Positions 9,217-18,387 of a DNA stretch of 64,000 nucleotides are shown one piece after another; the first letter of the stretch is position 1, and every line of letters begins with the position of its first letter. Source of the DNA: Flavihumibacter rivuli. GTDB lineage: Bacteria > Bacteroidota > Bacteroidia > Chitinophagales > Chitinophagaceae. The stretch is taken from the NCBI RefSeq assembly GCF_018595685.2, contig NZ_CP092334.1, positions 1,764,001 to 1,828,000 of the forward strand, given 5' to 3'. The notes under the pieces were generated by a model, which made no database searches, had not been told where the DNA came from, and worked only from the letters and a program-made list of their open reading frames with translations. The position numbers were made by a program, and so were the translations under genes.

Positions 9217-9483
9217 ATGAAAAAGGTCGTTCTAGAATTGGGAATATTACAGGAAAAATTTCCTGAATACAAGGAAGCCATCAATCAACTCTACGAAAAG
9301 GAAAATAATTTTCGTTTGCTCTGCAATGATTTTTACAGATGCGAAAATTCAATAGAAAAATATGAAAAGGAAATGATGGAACTCCATATCACAATTGAAG
9401 AGTTCGAACATTTAAAAAATGAACTATTCAAGGAAATTGAAGCATATCTAATCAAAAATAAGAATCAGTCTAACCAGCACTAA
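9217..9483 (+). CDS. Small YdcH/DUF465-like coiled-coil protein
   Basis: This 88-residue protein has no signal peptide and is nearly all charged helix. KFPEYKEAINQLYEKENNF near the N-terminus and FEHLKNELFKEIEAYL at the end resemble the two helices of YdcH (DUF465), where Phe-Pro-Glu-x and L-Lys-x-Glu motifs recur. The resemblance is moderate, so the call is tentative. A GGAAGA stretch precedes the ATG. It overlaps tail to tail with the next gene by 14 bases, and both stops lie in the repeat TAACCAGCAC/TAACCAGCCC. Confidence 0.5.
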   Translation: MKKVVLELGILQEKFPEYKEAINQLYEKENNFRLLCNDFYRCENSIEKYEKEMMELHITIEEFEHLKNELFKEIEAYLIKNKNQSNQH

Positions 9484-10345
9484 CCAGCCCTTTCATTAAT
9501 TTTCCGCTATTCATATGCCCAATTGACTGGTGTAATTGGTCATGGATCGTATTTACAAGGTCATCCTGAAGTTCCAGTATATTCAAATCCCTAACCTTAC
9601 GTTTATACATTTTACTCCATTGAAGTAATTTGGTTTGGGTGTTGATCAATCGCACATTTACCTTTACATCACCACCTTCCACCTGCACCGTTGACAAAAC
9701 AGCATAATTGAATTTATAAGCCATTGCCAGGTTTTCCAGGTTTTCGTTTGGATGATTACCGGTCTTCAACAAGTCATAGGCAATTACATTGACCCCCTCT
9801 TCATGTAAAAGGGCATCGCATAACTGGATTCCAATTCCATCCGCCAGACCATCAAAGGCCTTTTTGGTATGGGCACAGCTAACCGGCATAACGGCTATGG
9901 TTGGACGATTCAACGGCATAGGCACAACTTGCCCATGGCTTAATTCCGATCCACTATTGCCGTAAGCTTCAATTGCCTGGTCACCGGCAATAAATCTTGG
10001 CACATAGGTTCCTTTGGGGATAACAACCTTAACTTCATCATTAATGCCCGGGCCATTCATATAATAATGCTCGAGGACCCTACGCAACCTTCCTGCATGG
10101 ATCCGTACTATCCCATTATTTTGTGTGCGAAAATCCTTAGGCTTATTCAGGACATTCACAGCAATGGTATATTCTTTCAATTGATTCAAACGGCCTGCTA
10201 AAGTTTCTTCTACAACAAATTCTAAAAACCTCCTCAATATTACCGACTCTGCCAGCATGGGATAGTTAAGAATCTGGTCAACATAATGGCGTATAGTTGC
10301 CTCCTTGATTTCAGGGGTTGTGCAGTTTTGTTGGTAAGGTTTCAT
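9470..10345 (-). CDS. TolB/CadC-like protein with an N-terminal adenylate-cyclase-associated type domain
   Basis: This 291-residue cytosolic-looking protein has no signal or membrane segment. The first 130 residues (LRRFLEFVVEETLAGRLNQL, then KEYTIAVNVL, IVRIHAGRLRRVLEHYY, VVIPKGTYVPRF) match a domain found ahead of TolB-like and adenylate-cyclase-like proteins. After a linker comes RPTIAVMPVSCAHTKKAFDG, a TolB N-terminal-like alpha/beta segment with GLADGIGIQLCDALL. ATG 10345 is preferred over an upstream TTG. A regulatory or nucleotide-sensing role is possible but unproven. The gene stands alone, convergent with the small coiled-coil gene. Confidence 0.6.
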   Translation of the reverse strand: MKPYQQNCTTPEIKEATIRHYVDQILNYPMLAESVILRRFLEFVVEETLAGRLNQLKEYTIAVNVLNKPKDFRTQNNGIVRIHAGRLRRVLEHYYMNGPGINDEVKVVIPKGTYVPRFIAGDQAIEAYGNSGSELSHGQVVPMPLNRPTIAVMPVSCAHTKKAFDGLADGIGIQLCDALLHEEGVNVIAYDLLKTGNHPNENLENLAMAYKFNYAVLSTVQVEGGDVKVNVRLINTQTKLLQWSKMYKRKVRDLNILELQDDLVNTIHDQLHQSIGHMNSGKLMKGLVSAG

Positions 10346-10490
10346 GTTTTGGCTTTTTTCTAACTGCAAATTACCCTACATGATTCCCCTTATACATGAC
10401 ATTAATCATGAATATAACTGATTCCTTATCCATTTAACTGTTTAATGGCAATGACAACAATCATCCCCTTACTCAAAGTCGAAACAATGA

Positions 10491-10517
10491 AAAAAGCGGG
10501 ATGAGGTCCCGCTTTTT
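10491..10517 (-). terminator. Rho-independent terminator of the aldo/keto reductase operon
   Basis: AAAAAGCGGGA and TCCCGCTTTTT form a perfect 11-bp stem with a 5-base loop. T-runs are present on both strands; the convergent placement after the minus-strand aldo/keto reductase gene makes that its main role. Confidence 0.85.
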
Positions 10518-10535
10518 CGTTGCCAGGCCTGGCAC

Positions 10536-11531
10536 TTATCTTAAAATAGAATTGATCCTATTCAACTCTTCTTCACTAAACCTGTAATTAGCAAGGCATT
10601 TCAGGGAATCATCAACCTGGTCTGGCCTGCTGACACCAATCAGGACGGAACTAACCCGGGGATCCTTTAAAATCCAGGCCAATGCCATTTGGGCAAGGCT
10701 CTGTGCCCGCTCAACAGCCAACTCATTCAATTTCCGTACCCTGGCAATATTAGCCTCGGTAATCTGGTCGCCTTCCATGGCCCCATTACCCAGGTCCCTG
10801 GCAGCCCTTGACTGTTGTGGAATGCCATTCAAATACTTATCCGTCAGCAAGCCCTGGGCAAGCGGTGAAAACGGGATACAACCAATGCCCTCCTCACCTA
10901 AGGCATCCAATAATCCATTTTCCACCCATCGGTCAAACATGGAATATTTTGGCTGATGGATCAGGCATGGGGTACCCAACTGCTTAAGGATTGCCGCAGC
11001 TTTCCGGGTTTCCTCCGGCGGATAACTCGAGATCCCAACATACAACGCCTTTCCTTGCCTGACAATATGGTCGAGAGCAGCCATTGTTTCTTCAAGGGGA
11101 GTTTCAGGGTCAGGGCGGTGGTGATAAAATATATCAACATAGTCCAACCCCATCCTTTTCAGGCTTTGGTCCAAACTGGCGACCAGGTATTTCCTTGATC
11201 CAAAATCACCATAGGGCCCCGGCCACATTGGCCAACCAGCCTTGGTTGAGATCACGAGTTCATCACGATGGTCCCTGAAATCGGTCTTCATAACTTTCCC
11301 GAAGTTCTCCTCTGCTGAACCGGCAGGCTTGCCATAATTATTAGCCAAGTCAAAATGCGTAATCCCCGCATCAAAGGCCCTGCGCAAAATCGCCTTGATA
11401 TTAGACATGGGGTCGATCTCACCGAAGTTGTGCCACAAGCCCAGGGAAACCGCCGGCAGCTTCAAGCCCGACTTCCCGCAACGACGGTATTCCATTGTCG
11501 AATACCGTCCTGGATTAGGTAAATAAGTCAT
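10536..11531 (-). CDS. Aldo/keto reductase, YghZ/Gpr-like (L-glyceraldehyde-3-phosphate reductase family)
   Basis: This 331-residue NADPH-dependent aldo/keto reductase closely follows E. coli YghZ along its length: PNPGRYSTMEYRRCGKSGL, LGLWHNFG, GITHFDLANNYG, SAEENFGK, WPMWPGPYGDFGSRKY, LKRMGLDYVDIFYHHRPD and YVGISSYPPE. The catalytic Asp-Tyr-Lys-His set is present (DLANNYG, STKAG, YHHR). ATG 11531 matches the family N-terminus better than an upstream in-frame start at 11582. Its start lies five bases after the stop of the Gfo/Idh gene, so the two form an operon. It probably reduces a small sugar aldehyde; the true substrate is unknown. Confidence 0.85.
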   Translation of the reverse strand: MTYLPNPGRYSTMEYRRCGKSGLKLPAVSLGLWHNFGEIDPMSNIKAILRRAFDAGITHFDLANNYGKPAGSAEENFGKVMKTDFRDHRDELVISTKAGWPMWPGPYGDFGSRKYLVASLDQSLKRMGLDYVDIFYHHRPDPETPLEETMAALDHIVRQGKALYVGISSYPPEETRKAAAILKQLGTPCLIHQPKYSMFDRWVENGLLDALGEEGIGCIPFSPLAQGLLTDKYLNGIPQQSRAARDLGNGAMEGDQITEANIARVRKLNELAVERAQSLAQMALAWILKDPRVSSVLIGVSRPDQVDDSLKCLANYRFSEEELNRINSILR

Positions 11532-11536
11532 TATAG

Positions 11537-12952
11537 CTATTTTGATTTTGTATCCTTTACTTTCATGGCTACAGGATCCCACTGGATGATCTTCTTTTCA
11601 AAGTAAGAGTCATTACAGGCCAAACAAGGGGCCGCGGCCCTGAAACCAAATGCGGCATCTTCTACTACAGGCTTGCCAGTCCTGATGGCATCAAAGAAAT
11701 TGGTAAAATGATCGAGGTGTTCATTGTACCCTGCAGGTGCCTTGTATTGGGTATCTTCTTTCCTTGGAGCTTTTCTATCCTCGGCTGAATACTTACTATT
11801 ATAATCCTGCAATAATGCATCCTGCATGGCCTTGGGATAGGTGGTAAGAGCATCCCAGCCACCCATTCCCGGTGCTTTTGGCATCAGGCTATGCTTGACC
11901 AATAAACTATTCCCTTTCACCTCCATCACCCCTTCCTCGCCAATCAAACGGATGGAATGCGTATCTCCTCCCCCACTGATGAAATTTACTTTCAGGGAAA
12001 GCTGGAATGCAGGATGTTCAGGAGTTTCCGGATATTCCATGATGGCAGTCATCACATCCGGAACATCACGACCATCTTTCCAATGGGACAACTGACCTGA
12101 AGAAAAAATCCTTACTGGTCCCATGGAACCTGTGATCACATGGACCCCCGAAAGAAGGTGCACAAAAAGGTCACCTGCCACGCCGGTACCAAAATCGCGA
12201 TAGTTCCTCCACCAAAAGAATTTCTTACTGTCATATGGGATCTTTCTCGTCCCGGCAATATACCTATCCCAACTTACCGTTTCGGGGGACCCATCAATGG
12301 GCATGGTGTATTGCCAGGCACCCAATGCACTTTGCCTGTCAAAAGAAGCCTCAATCATATTTAACTTCCCGATATCCCCCGACAGGTACAACTCTTTGGC
12401 TTTGGCATAAACAATACTACTCACGCGCTGGCTTCCCACCTGTAGCACTTTCCCACTTGCTTTTTGCGCAGCTATCAACGGTAAACCCTCAGTTATCCTA
12501 TGAACCATGGGCTTCTCCAAATAAACCGCCTTTCCTTTCTGCAGCGCTTCTGTTGCTATCCGCGCATGCCAGTTATCGCTGGTGGCAACAATAACAGCAT
12601 CTATATCTTTCCGGTCCAGGATAGCCCGGTAATCATTGGTAACAAAAATGTCCTTTCCATACAACTCCTTCATTCTTTCCAGGCGACCGGCATACAGGTC
12701 GCAAGCACCGGCCAGTTCAACACCTGGAACTTTTAATGCTGTATTCAAATCCTGGTGCCCCATGATACCAGTCCCAATTACAGCAACCCTTATCCTGTCA
12801 TTGGGGGTGATCCTTTTTTCAGGCTTCAGTTCCACGATTCTTTCCTGGCCATTTGCCAGGGTTGACAATGGATGGGTTCCTAATAGCAAGGCTGTCCCTC
12901 CCAGGTTCTGGAGGAACTTTCTACGGGAAGATGAATTTTTTGAGTTGGCCAT
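11537..12952 (-). CDS. Gfo/Idh/MocA-family oxidoreductase with a Tat signal
   Basis: This 471-residue protein has a twin-arginine signal (SSRRKFLQNLGGTALLLG), so it is probably folded in the cytosol with its nucleotide and exported to the periplasm. A Rossmann fold follows (VAVIGTGIMGHQ), then the family EKP motif (AVYLEKPMVH). C-terminal substrate-domain motifs include GTGVAGDLFVHLLSGVHVITG, where the His is expected at the active site. Such exported members often act on sugars, but the substrate is unknown. It is co-transcribed with the aldo/keto reductase downstream, which suggests a shared sugar or inositol pathway. Only part of the family has been characterised. Confidence 0.83.
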   Translation of the reverse strand: MANSKNSSSRRKFLQNLGGTALLLGTHPLSTLANGQERIVELKPEKRITPNDRIRVAVIGTGIMGHQDLNTALKVPGVELAGACDLYAGRLERMKELYGKDIFVTNDYRAILDRKDIDAVIVATSDNWHARIATEALQKGKAVYLEKPMVHRITEGLPLIAAQKASGKVLQVGSQRVSSIVYAKAKELYLSGDIGKLNMIEASFDRQSALGAWQYTMPIDGSPETVSWDRYIAGTRKIPYDSKKFFWWRNYRDFGTGVAGDLFVHLLSGVHVITGSMGPVRIFSSGQLSHWKDGRDVPDVMTAIMEYPETPEHPAFQLSLKVNFISGGGDTHSIRLIGEEGVMEVKGNSLLVKHSLMPKAPGMGGWDALTTYPKAMQDALLQDYNSKYSAEDRKAPRKEDTQYKAPAGYNEHLDHFTNFFDAIRTGKPVVEDAAFGFRAAAPCLACNDSYFEKKIIQWDPVAMKVKDTKSK

Positions 12953-13087
12953 AACCTAATGATTTGAAGACCTTTTTTCTGATTGTTAATAGGTGATCTT
13001 AAAGATAAGGATAGGTTCCCGCCTTTGAATGCCCAAAATTCAGGTTCGTGAAAACCAGGGCAAAAAATGTTCAGAAAGTATCAATGA

Positions 13088-13114
13088 AAAATGCCGCCTG
13101 TTCCGGCGGCATTT
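13088..13114 (-). terminator. Rho-independent terminator of the MATE gene
   Basis: AAATGCCGCC and GGCGGCATTT pair perfectly around a TGTTCC loop. On the minus strand the stem is followed by TTTTTCATTG. It lies just past the stop of the MATE gene. Confidence 0.85.
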
Positions 13115-13144
13115 GTACATATAAAGGTATCTATGTATCTACCA

Positions 13145-14509
13145 TCAGGCTATTACCTTTTCACCCTGCATGGAGGCTTCCGCCTGTTGATTCACCTTGG
13201 CCATATGAAGGAACCGCCAGATTAGGAAGAGTGAAGCCATGGTTAGGCCAACGATCAGTCCCAACCACATTCCTGCTGTCCCCATTTTAAATACAAAGGC
13301 CATCAGCCAACCTGAAGGGATTCCAATTACCCAATAAGCCACGGTTACCAGGATGGTAGGAACCCGCACATCCTTTATCCCCCTCAGCAAACCTGCACCA
13401 ATTGCCTGGGTACTGTCTGATATCTGGAAGACGGCCGCAAAAAGCAATAGAAGGGCAGCCAAATCCACCACGCCAGGTTCATCATTGAACAAGAAAGGCA
13501 ATTGGGATCTGAAGATGGCAAATACAAAGGCGCAGAAAAGACCGTAAATAAGCGCTGTATATAAAGTACTCTTCCCAATGATCGCGATCCTTTCCCAATC
13601 CCCACGGCCGAAGGCATTACTTACCCTGATGGATCCTGCCTGTGCAAGGCCCATTGAAACCATGAAAGTAAAAGAGGCGCAACTCAGCGCGATCTGGTGT
13701 GCCGCCTGGGAAACTGCCCCCAGGGTACCAATAATGATACCTGATACGGCAAAGGCACCAGCTTCCATTCCAATCTGCAGACTGCTGGGTATACCAATAT
13801 GGAGCAATTCCTTAATGGTCTTCTTCCTGATATACCATTGCTGCTTTCTTTCGTTCATAAAAGGACGGAAGGTTTTATGCTTCAGTATCACCAGGCCAAG
13901 TACTAAGAACATAAGGGTACGGGTTATTAATGTACCCCAACCTGCACCCATTAACTCAAGCCGGGGAAAACCCCAGTTTCCATAGATCAGTAACCAGTTG
14001 ATGAAAATATTCAGCGGCATTCCTCCCAAAGAAAGGATCATCGCGGTCCTTGTGAATTCTAACCCATCCGTAAACTGCTTCAGGGTCATGAATAGCAACA
14101 TTGGGATAATGGATAAACCCATCAGTCCCATGAACGGAATTGCCAACTCCACCACTTCAGGATCCTGTCCCATATACCTCAAGGTAAACCTCAGGCCAAT
14201 CAACCCAAGGGAGATCAGGATAGCGGTAACGGCGCATAAGATGAAGCCATTGTACAAATAGTGGGCAACCATCCCCTTATCCTTCCTGCCATGGGCCATT
14301 GAAACCATTTGGGAAACGGAAATGGTCATTCCTATTCCCAATACAAAAGGTATACCCATGGCGTTCATAACCAATGAGGATGCAGCCAGTTGCTTGTAAT
14401 TGATGGCACCCACCATAGCCGTATCGATCAGGTGTAGGGCCATCTGGGCAATCTCCCCAATGATAATGGGAAGGGCCAGTTTAATTGTCTTAATTGCTTC
14501 ATTCCTCAT
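13145..14509 (-). CDS. MATE-family multidrug/metabolite efflux transporter
   Basis: This 454-residue inner-membrane protein has about 12 hydrophobic segments. The MATE opening is clear (LALPIIIGEIAQMALHLIDT, AMVGAINYKQLAASSLV), with a repeated half in the second six helices (IGTLGAVSQAAHQIALSC). It exports cations or drugs by Na+ or H+ antiport in the family; the substrate is not predictable. ATG 14509 is preferred over an upstream TTG. It has its own promoter-like element about 30 bases upstream and its own terminator, so it is a single-gene unit. Confidence 0.9.
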   Translation of the reverse strand: MRNEAIKTIKLALPIIIGEIAQMALHLIDTAMVGAINYKQLAASSLVMNAMGIPFVLGIGMTISVSQMVSMAHGRKDKGMVAHYLYNGFILCAVTAILISLGLIGLRFTLRYMGQDPEVVELAIPFMGLMGLSIIPMLLFMTLKQFTDGLEFTRTAMILSLGGMPLNIFINWLLIYGNWGFPRLELMGAGWGTLITRTLMFLVLGLVILKHKTFRPFMNERKQQWYIRKKTIKELLHIGIPSSLQIGMEAGAFAVSGIIIGTLGAVSQAAHQIALSCASFTFMVSMGLAQAGSIRVSNAFGRGDWERIAIIGKSTLYTALIYGLFCAFVFAIFRSQLPFLFNDEPGVVDLAALLLLFAAVFQISDSTQAIGAGLLRGIKDVRVPTILVTVAYWVIGIPSGWLMAFVFKMGTAGMWLGLIVGLTMASLFLIWRFLHMAKVNQQAEASMQGEKVIA

Positions 14510-14538
14510 AATCAATCATTTACACTAAAAACAGGTTG

Positions 14539-14546
14539 CAAAGGTA
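14539..14546 (-). promoter_or_regulatory. Candidate -7 promoter element (TACCTTTG) for the MATE gene
   Basis: On the minus strand TACCTTTGC matches the Bacteroidota -7 consensus. It lies 30 bases before the ATG, giving a short leader. No clear -33 TTG was found. Confidence 0.5.
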
Positions 14547-14634
14547 AAGATTTAGCCCCCTTGTCCTGATGCCGATCCTGTAAAATCACCATCAGTCGGC
14601 TTAAGTTAAAAGGCATCTTTCTACCCAAATACCT

Positions 14635-14642
14635 TAGTTTTG
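14635..14642 (+). promoter_or_regulatory. Candidate -7 promoter element (TAGTTTTG) for the L,D-transpeptidase-like gene
   Basis: TAGTTTTGC fits TAnnTTTG. The leader of roughly 110 bases that follows holds palindromes GGCCCGGGCC (14645-14654) and ACCAATTGGT (14667-14676), which may be operators or RNA structure. Confidence 0.45.
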
Positions 14643-14757
14643 CAGGCCCGGGCCGACCATTTGGTCACCAATTGGTAAATAATCCCCCACCCACCCGTCA
14701 ACTGCCAACCAACTGCTGTTTGAGACCGTCTAAAGGCATTAGAAAAATAAACCCTAA

Positions 14758-15540
14758 ATGGATCACCCCATGAAGCGTAATGTGACCGTCTTGATTATTG
14801 CGGCTGTGATTGGAACATTCCTGGTGTTTTCCGGGCAACAATATTCAAGGGCAGCTGCTCTTTTATCTGATTCAACATCATTGCCTGCATCACCTGAAGC
14901 GAACGCCTATCCTGAGAATAATGAAGGATACCTGGCTTATTTTACCAGGAACCTATATGATTCCCTTCAACTCGATGCTATCGGATTAAGCCTGCAGGCT
15001 TTTGAGCAGGCCCTGACAGGCTGGGAAAAGCTCAGGCATAAGGGCATCCTGAACAATGAACATATTCTTACCATTGCTGACTTCAGCCAACCCAGCACCC
15101 AAAAAAGGCTCTATGTCATTGACATCAAAAGGATGCAGATCCTCTTCAACACCTATGTAGCACATGGAAGGAATTCTGGGAAGGAACAGGCCGTTTCCTA
15201 TTCCAATCGCCCTTCTTCCAACCAAAGCAGCCCTGGCTTCTACCTTACTGAGCATACCTATTATGGCAGCAATGGTTATTCCCTGAAACTGGAAGGTCTG
15301 GAAAAAGGAATTAATGATAATGCTGATAAGCGCGCCATTGTTATGCACGGCGCTGACTATGTGAGTGAATCACTGATCAGGAGCCAGGGATACCTTGGCA
15401 GAAGCCAGGGATGCCCGGCCATACCTGTTAAATTGACAAGACCGATCATTAATACCATTAAGGAAGGTTCCTGCTTATTCATTTATTCTCCTGCCACCTA
15501 TTATGCAGAAAGATCGAACCTGATCAGGAAGAATTCCTAA
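14758..15540 (+). CDS. L,D-transpeptidase catalytic-domain family protein (YkuD-like)
   Basis: This 260-residue protein has a signal or membrane anchor (VTVLIIAAVIGTFLVFSG, residues 9-26). The catalytic part includes KRLYVIDIKRMQILF, VAHGRNSG, His197-Gly in IVMHGADYV, and GRSQGCPAIP with the presumed catalytic Cys219. This pattern belongs to the murein L,D-transpeptidase catalytic-domain family (YkuD_2), which modifies or crosslinks peptidoglycan in the periplasm. ATG 14758 gives MDHPMKRN, and the ATG at 14770 (MKRN) is equally possible. Its stop overlaps by four bases the stop of the convergent FG-GAP gene, so the two transcripts must overlap. Confidence 0.85.
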   Translation: MDHPMKRNVTVLIIAAVIGTFLVFSGQQYSRAAALLSDSTSLPASPEANAYPENNEGYLAYFTRNLYDSLQLDAIGLSLQAFEQALTGWEKLRHKGILNNEHILTIADFSQPSTQKRLYVIDIKRMQILFNTYVAHGRNSGKEQAVSYSNRPSSNQSSPGFYLTEHTYYGSNGYSLKLEGLEKGINDNADKRAIVMHGADYVSESLIRSQGYLGRSQGCPAIPVKLTRPIINTIKEGSCLFIYSPATYYAERSNLIRKNS

Positions 15541-17045
15541 CGAATGGTATTGCGGAGTATGAGGACGGATGGGGCCACAGCGAAACCGGTTCCGGTTGGA
15601 AGCACCCTCGCATTTCCCATACCAAAATCAGCATTGCCCAGTACAATATCCCAGTCTCCATCACCATCAAGATCACCGGCATCCATGGTGATCCAATTAC
15701 CACTCTCGGCTCCGGCAAAGGAGTTGGGGGAAAACTTTAATCCGCCTTTATTCTCCCAATAAACAAAACCTTCTTCCGGGGTATTATCCCTGTCCGGGAA
15801 AAATGAAATAGAGGCCAGGTCAAGGTCACCGTCAAGGTCATAGTCAAGAGCCATAGCCTTGCCAACCCCATGCATCGGTAGAAAGACCTCCTCCCTGAAC
15901 CTATTCTGGCCATCGTTGAGGTAGATCCTGATTCCATGGTAAGCCTTCAGGATCGGGGGATAATCGCCGTTATCTCCATTGGTAGCAATTATATCCAGGA
16001 ACCCATCCTTGTTCATGTCTGCCAACTCAAAATAATTTGATCCATAAACCGGAGGGAGTTGTAGTACCCTTTCCTCCCGGAATGCACCATTTCCTTTGTT
16101 GTAATAAATAAAAACGCCTTCATCCCCCTGCGCCATTAAAGCCATGATATCCGGTTTACCATCCTTGTTGAAATCCTGCACAGCTGTTCGGATAGCCCCT
16201 GGTAATTGCCTTAAAGAGCGATATTGGAACTTTCCTTTTTCAGATTGTTCATACCAGCCCAACTGCCCGGTCTGGTTTCCAAATTCACATATCAGGATAT
16301 CCTCCAAATTATCGGCATTCAAATCTGCATAGGTCATATGCACAGGACGCTTCAAGCTATCGATCACCAAATAGGATGCCCTGGACTTTTCATTGAGCAT
16401 TACCAGCTTTCCCATCCTTGCATCCGATGGCAATAATACGCCCATGGTTAATACAGCCAGGTTACCCAACCTCCTGTTCATTTGCGATATCCCGGTTTCA
16501 ACAGGAAAGGAATCCACCTTTGAGGTTGCTGGGTCAAGCCAATACAGTTGTTGCGCTAATCCATCCCCTATAAAGACCTTTCTGGAAGCAGTATCGATCT
16601 TCACCATGGTAGTTACCGGATGGGCTGTCGCAAAACCCGGTATACTTACCTGAAAATGCTTTAGCCCGATATTGATCTTACCGGCACTATCGGTGCGGGG
16701 TAAGGGCTGTGAAGGGGCTTCTGTGATATAATGATGAACGACCTTTCCCCACTGTTCTTCTGTCAAGGGGGAACCGGTATTCACCTGGACATAGCTGTTC
16801 ATTCCCATATAACGATGTCCAAGCAATTCCCCCATTTTAGGAAGTACAAAATTTGCCCAGGTCGCTTTATCCAACCACTCCGGTTCGGGATGCAGGTGGC
16901 AACTGGTACAATACTGTTGGGAAAGCGCTGCACCCTCCCTTGACCGTTCATCCTTATAGCTTTTCCCTCCCGCATCCCAACAAGATGCCAGGATCAATAC
17001 TGTACCACTCAACAATAAAAAAGCTTTCTGGTATTTCTTCAGCAT
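15537..17045 (-). CDS. Cytochrome c/FG-GAP (VCBS) repeat lipoprotein
   Basis: This 502-residue lipoprotein (lipobox LASC, Cys22) carries a single heme-binding CTSCH motif (Cys46, Cys49, His50), with GHRYMGM as a possible distal Met. A beta-propeller of FG-GAP/VCBS repeats follows, with calcium-type loops DLNADNLED, DFNKDGKPD, DMNKDGFLD, DYDLDGDLD and DLDGDGDWD. ATG 17045 is chosen because it gives a proper lipoprotein signal, while the longer frame starts inside the previous gene. It starts four bases after the haloperoxidase stop, so it is the third gene of a tight operon. An electron-transfer role beside the haloperoxidase is inferred only. Confidence 0.8.
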   Translation of the reverse strand: MLKKYQKAFLLLSGTVLILASCWDAGGKSYKDERSREGAALSQQYCTSCHLHPEPEWLDKATWANFVLPKMGELLGHRYMGMNSYVQVNTGSPLTEEQWGKVVHHYITEAPSQPLPRTDSAGKINIGLKHFQVSIPGFATAHPVTTMVKIDTASRKVFIGDGLAQQLYWLDPATSKVDSFPVETGISQMNRRLGNLAVLTMGVLLPSDARMGKLVMLNEKSRASYLVIDSLKRPVHMTYADLNADNLEDILICEFGNQTGQLGWYEQSEKGKFQYRSLRQLPGAIRTAVQDFNKDGKPDIMALMAQGDEGVFIYYNKGNGAFREERVLQLPPVYGSNYFELADMNKDGFLDIIATNGDNGDYPPILKAYHGIRIYLNDGQNRFREEVFLPMHGVGKAMALDYDLDGDLDLASISFFPDRDNTPEEGFVYWENKGGLKFSPNSFAGAESGNWITMDAGDLDGDGDWDIVLGNADFGMGNARVLPTGTGFAVAPSVLILRNTIR

Positions 17046-17049
17046 TAGT

Positions 17050-18387
17050 TTACCTGCTTGTTTTCCTGATGACCTCTTTACCGACCATTTCACCCAGCCT
17101 GGCTCCGCCCTCTACACCTGAGCGAAAATGAATACCGCCATATACCCTACTGATGGATGCTTCAGCAGCTGCTTCCCGGAATGATTTGAAATCCCTTTCC
17201 ATGCCGATGTAGGCCTTATCACTATCATCATGGAAGGCAAAATTATCGCCAATCTCATGGGTAAGGACTTCTGCTGCCGAAGCAGAAATCACGCTATGCC
17301 CACTCGGGTATTCAGGGAAAGGAGGGGTTTGCAGAAAAGGATTCCATTTTTCTTCAATGGATTCGTTGATCACAGAGACTGGCCGGATCAATTGGTGGGC
17401 ATATTTCTCTTCCCAACAGGCCACGAATCCGTCCATTAATGAAATGGCGGTGAGTGCCAGCACCCTTGCAGTTTTAACTGCATCGGCCTTAACGGACCTG
17501 GTCGCTATGGCCGCAATGCCCATCCAATGTCCGCCAGGTGTGATCTTCTTATTGGCGAACATCATATGTCCGGCATGCTCAATCACAAATGGGTTATCAT
17601 CCCAATATTTAGCGATCGTCTTTTGCTCCTCAGTTAAGTTCTTTCCTATAGTATACACCTCATAGGACTCTTTATAGAACTTTGAACTCGTATCCATACT
17701 GAAAACCGGATGAGGAGGCGCTTTAAATTGAGATCCTGAATCGAGCGCAAAAGTCTTCATATCTCCCCAACAAGGTTCCACTGCATCCATATAGTCTGGT
17801 GGGGTGGGACGCCACTTGCCTGGTTCACGTGACCCGATAAACCTCGGCTTCCCCCTGGTCTGGGGATAATTATCCACTGCAGCCCTGGCAAGAATAACCT
17901 TACCTATGGTATCCCCAAATGAAAGGGAACGCTCATAGGTTTCCTTATCCAATGCATCCTCATACTTCTTTAACAATTCTGCTTCATATAGCTTAAGTGT
18001 ATCGATCGAGAAAGTAAGCTTATAAGATACGGTCAGGAAGGCTTTCGTAGCTGCCAACATATAGTTGTATGACTTCCCCTTTTCAGGTTCAGGCATATTG
18101 GCAAAGCCTTTTAATGAAGCAGTAAGTGAAGGGCTTCCTGCCTTCTCATGCCTGATCGCTTCATAGCTTGCCAGGGTGGCATAGCTATAGATCCTTGATG
18201 CAACCGGCGGTGTGAAGACATCATAAATGATCAGGTCGGTTAGCTGGTTCAGGTTTTGCCTTAAAATCTCAGGATCATTCAGGCTGGCTGCTTCCTTTCC
18301 TCCCTGCTGTTTACAAGAGGCAAGGGAAATAATGGCCAGCAGAACGATTTGCCATTGTTTCATCAATGACCATTGAATTCTGTTCAT
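17050..18387 (-). CDS. Vanadium-dependent haloperoxidase/PAP2-family lipoprotein
   Basis: This 445-residue lipoprotein (lipobox SLASC, Cys25) has the three vanadate or phosphate pocket motifs of the haloperoxidase/acid phosphatase superfamily: K328-x6-R335-P336, PSGH at 361-364, and SRVYGGIH with S413, R414 and His420. In haloperoxidases His420 would coordinate vanadate. In this superfamily the protein may instead be a phosphatase, and the sequence alone does not settle it. The ATG overlaps the upstream stop as ATGA, and the stop is four bases before the next start, so it lies mid-operon. It acts outside the cytosol, anchored to a membrane. Confidence 0.85.
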   Translation of the reverse strand: MNRIQWSLMKQWQIVLLAIISLASCKQQGGKEAASLNDPEILRQNLNQLTDLIIYDVFTPPVASRIYSYATLASYEAIRHEKAGSPSLTASLKGFANMPEPEKGKSYNYMLAATKAFLTVSYKLTFSIDTLKLYEAELLKKYEDALDKETYERSLSFGDTIGKVILARAAVDNYPQTRGKPRFIGSREPGKWRPTPPDYMDAVEPCWGDMKTFALDSGSQFKAPPHPVFSMDTSSKFYKESYEVYTIGKNLTEEQKTIAKYWDDNPFVIEHAGHMMFANKKITPGGHWMGIAAIATRSVKADAVKTARVLALTAISLMDGFVACWEEKYAHQLIRPVSVINESIEEKWNPFLQTPPFPEYPSGHSVISASAAEVLTHEIGDNFAFHDDSDKAYIGMERDFKSFREAAAEASISRVYGGIHFRSGVEGGARLGEMVGKEVIRKTSR

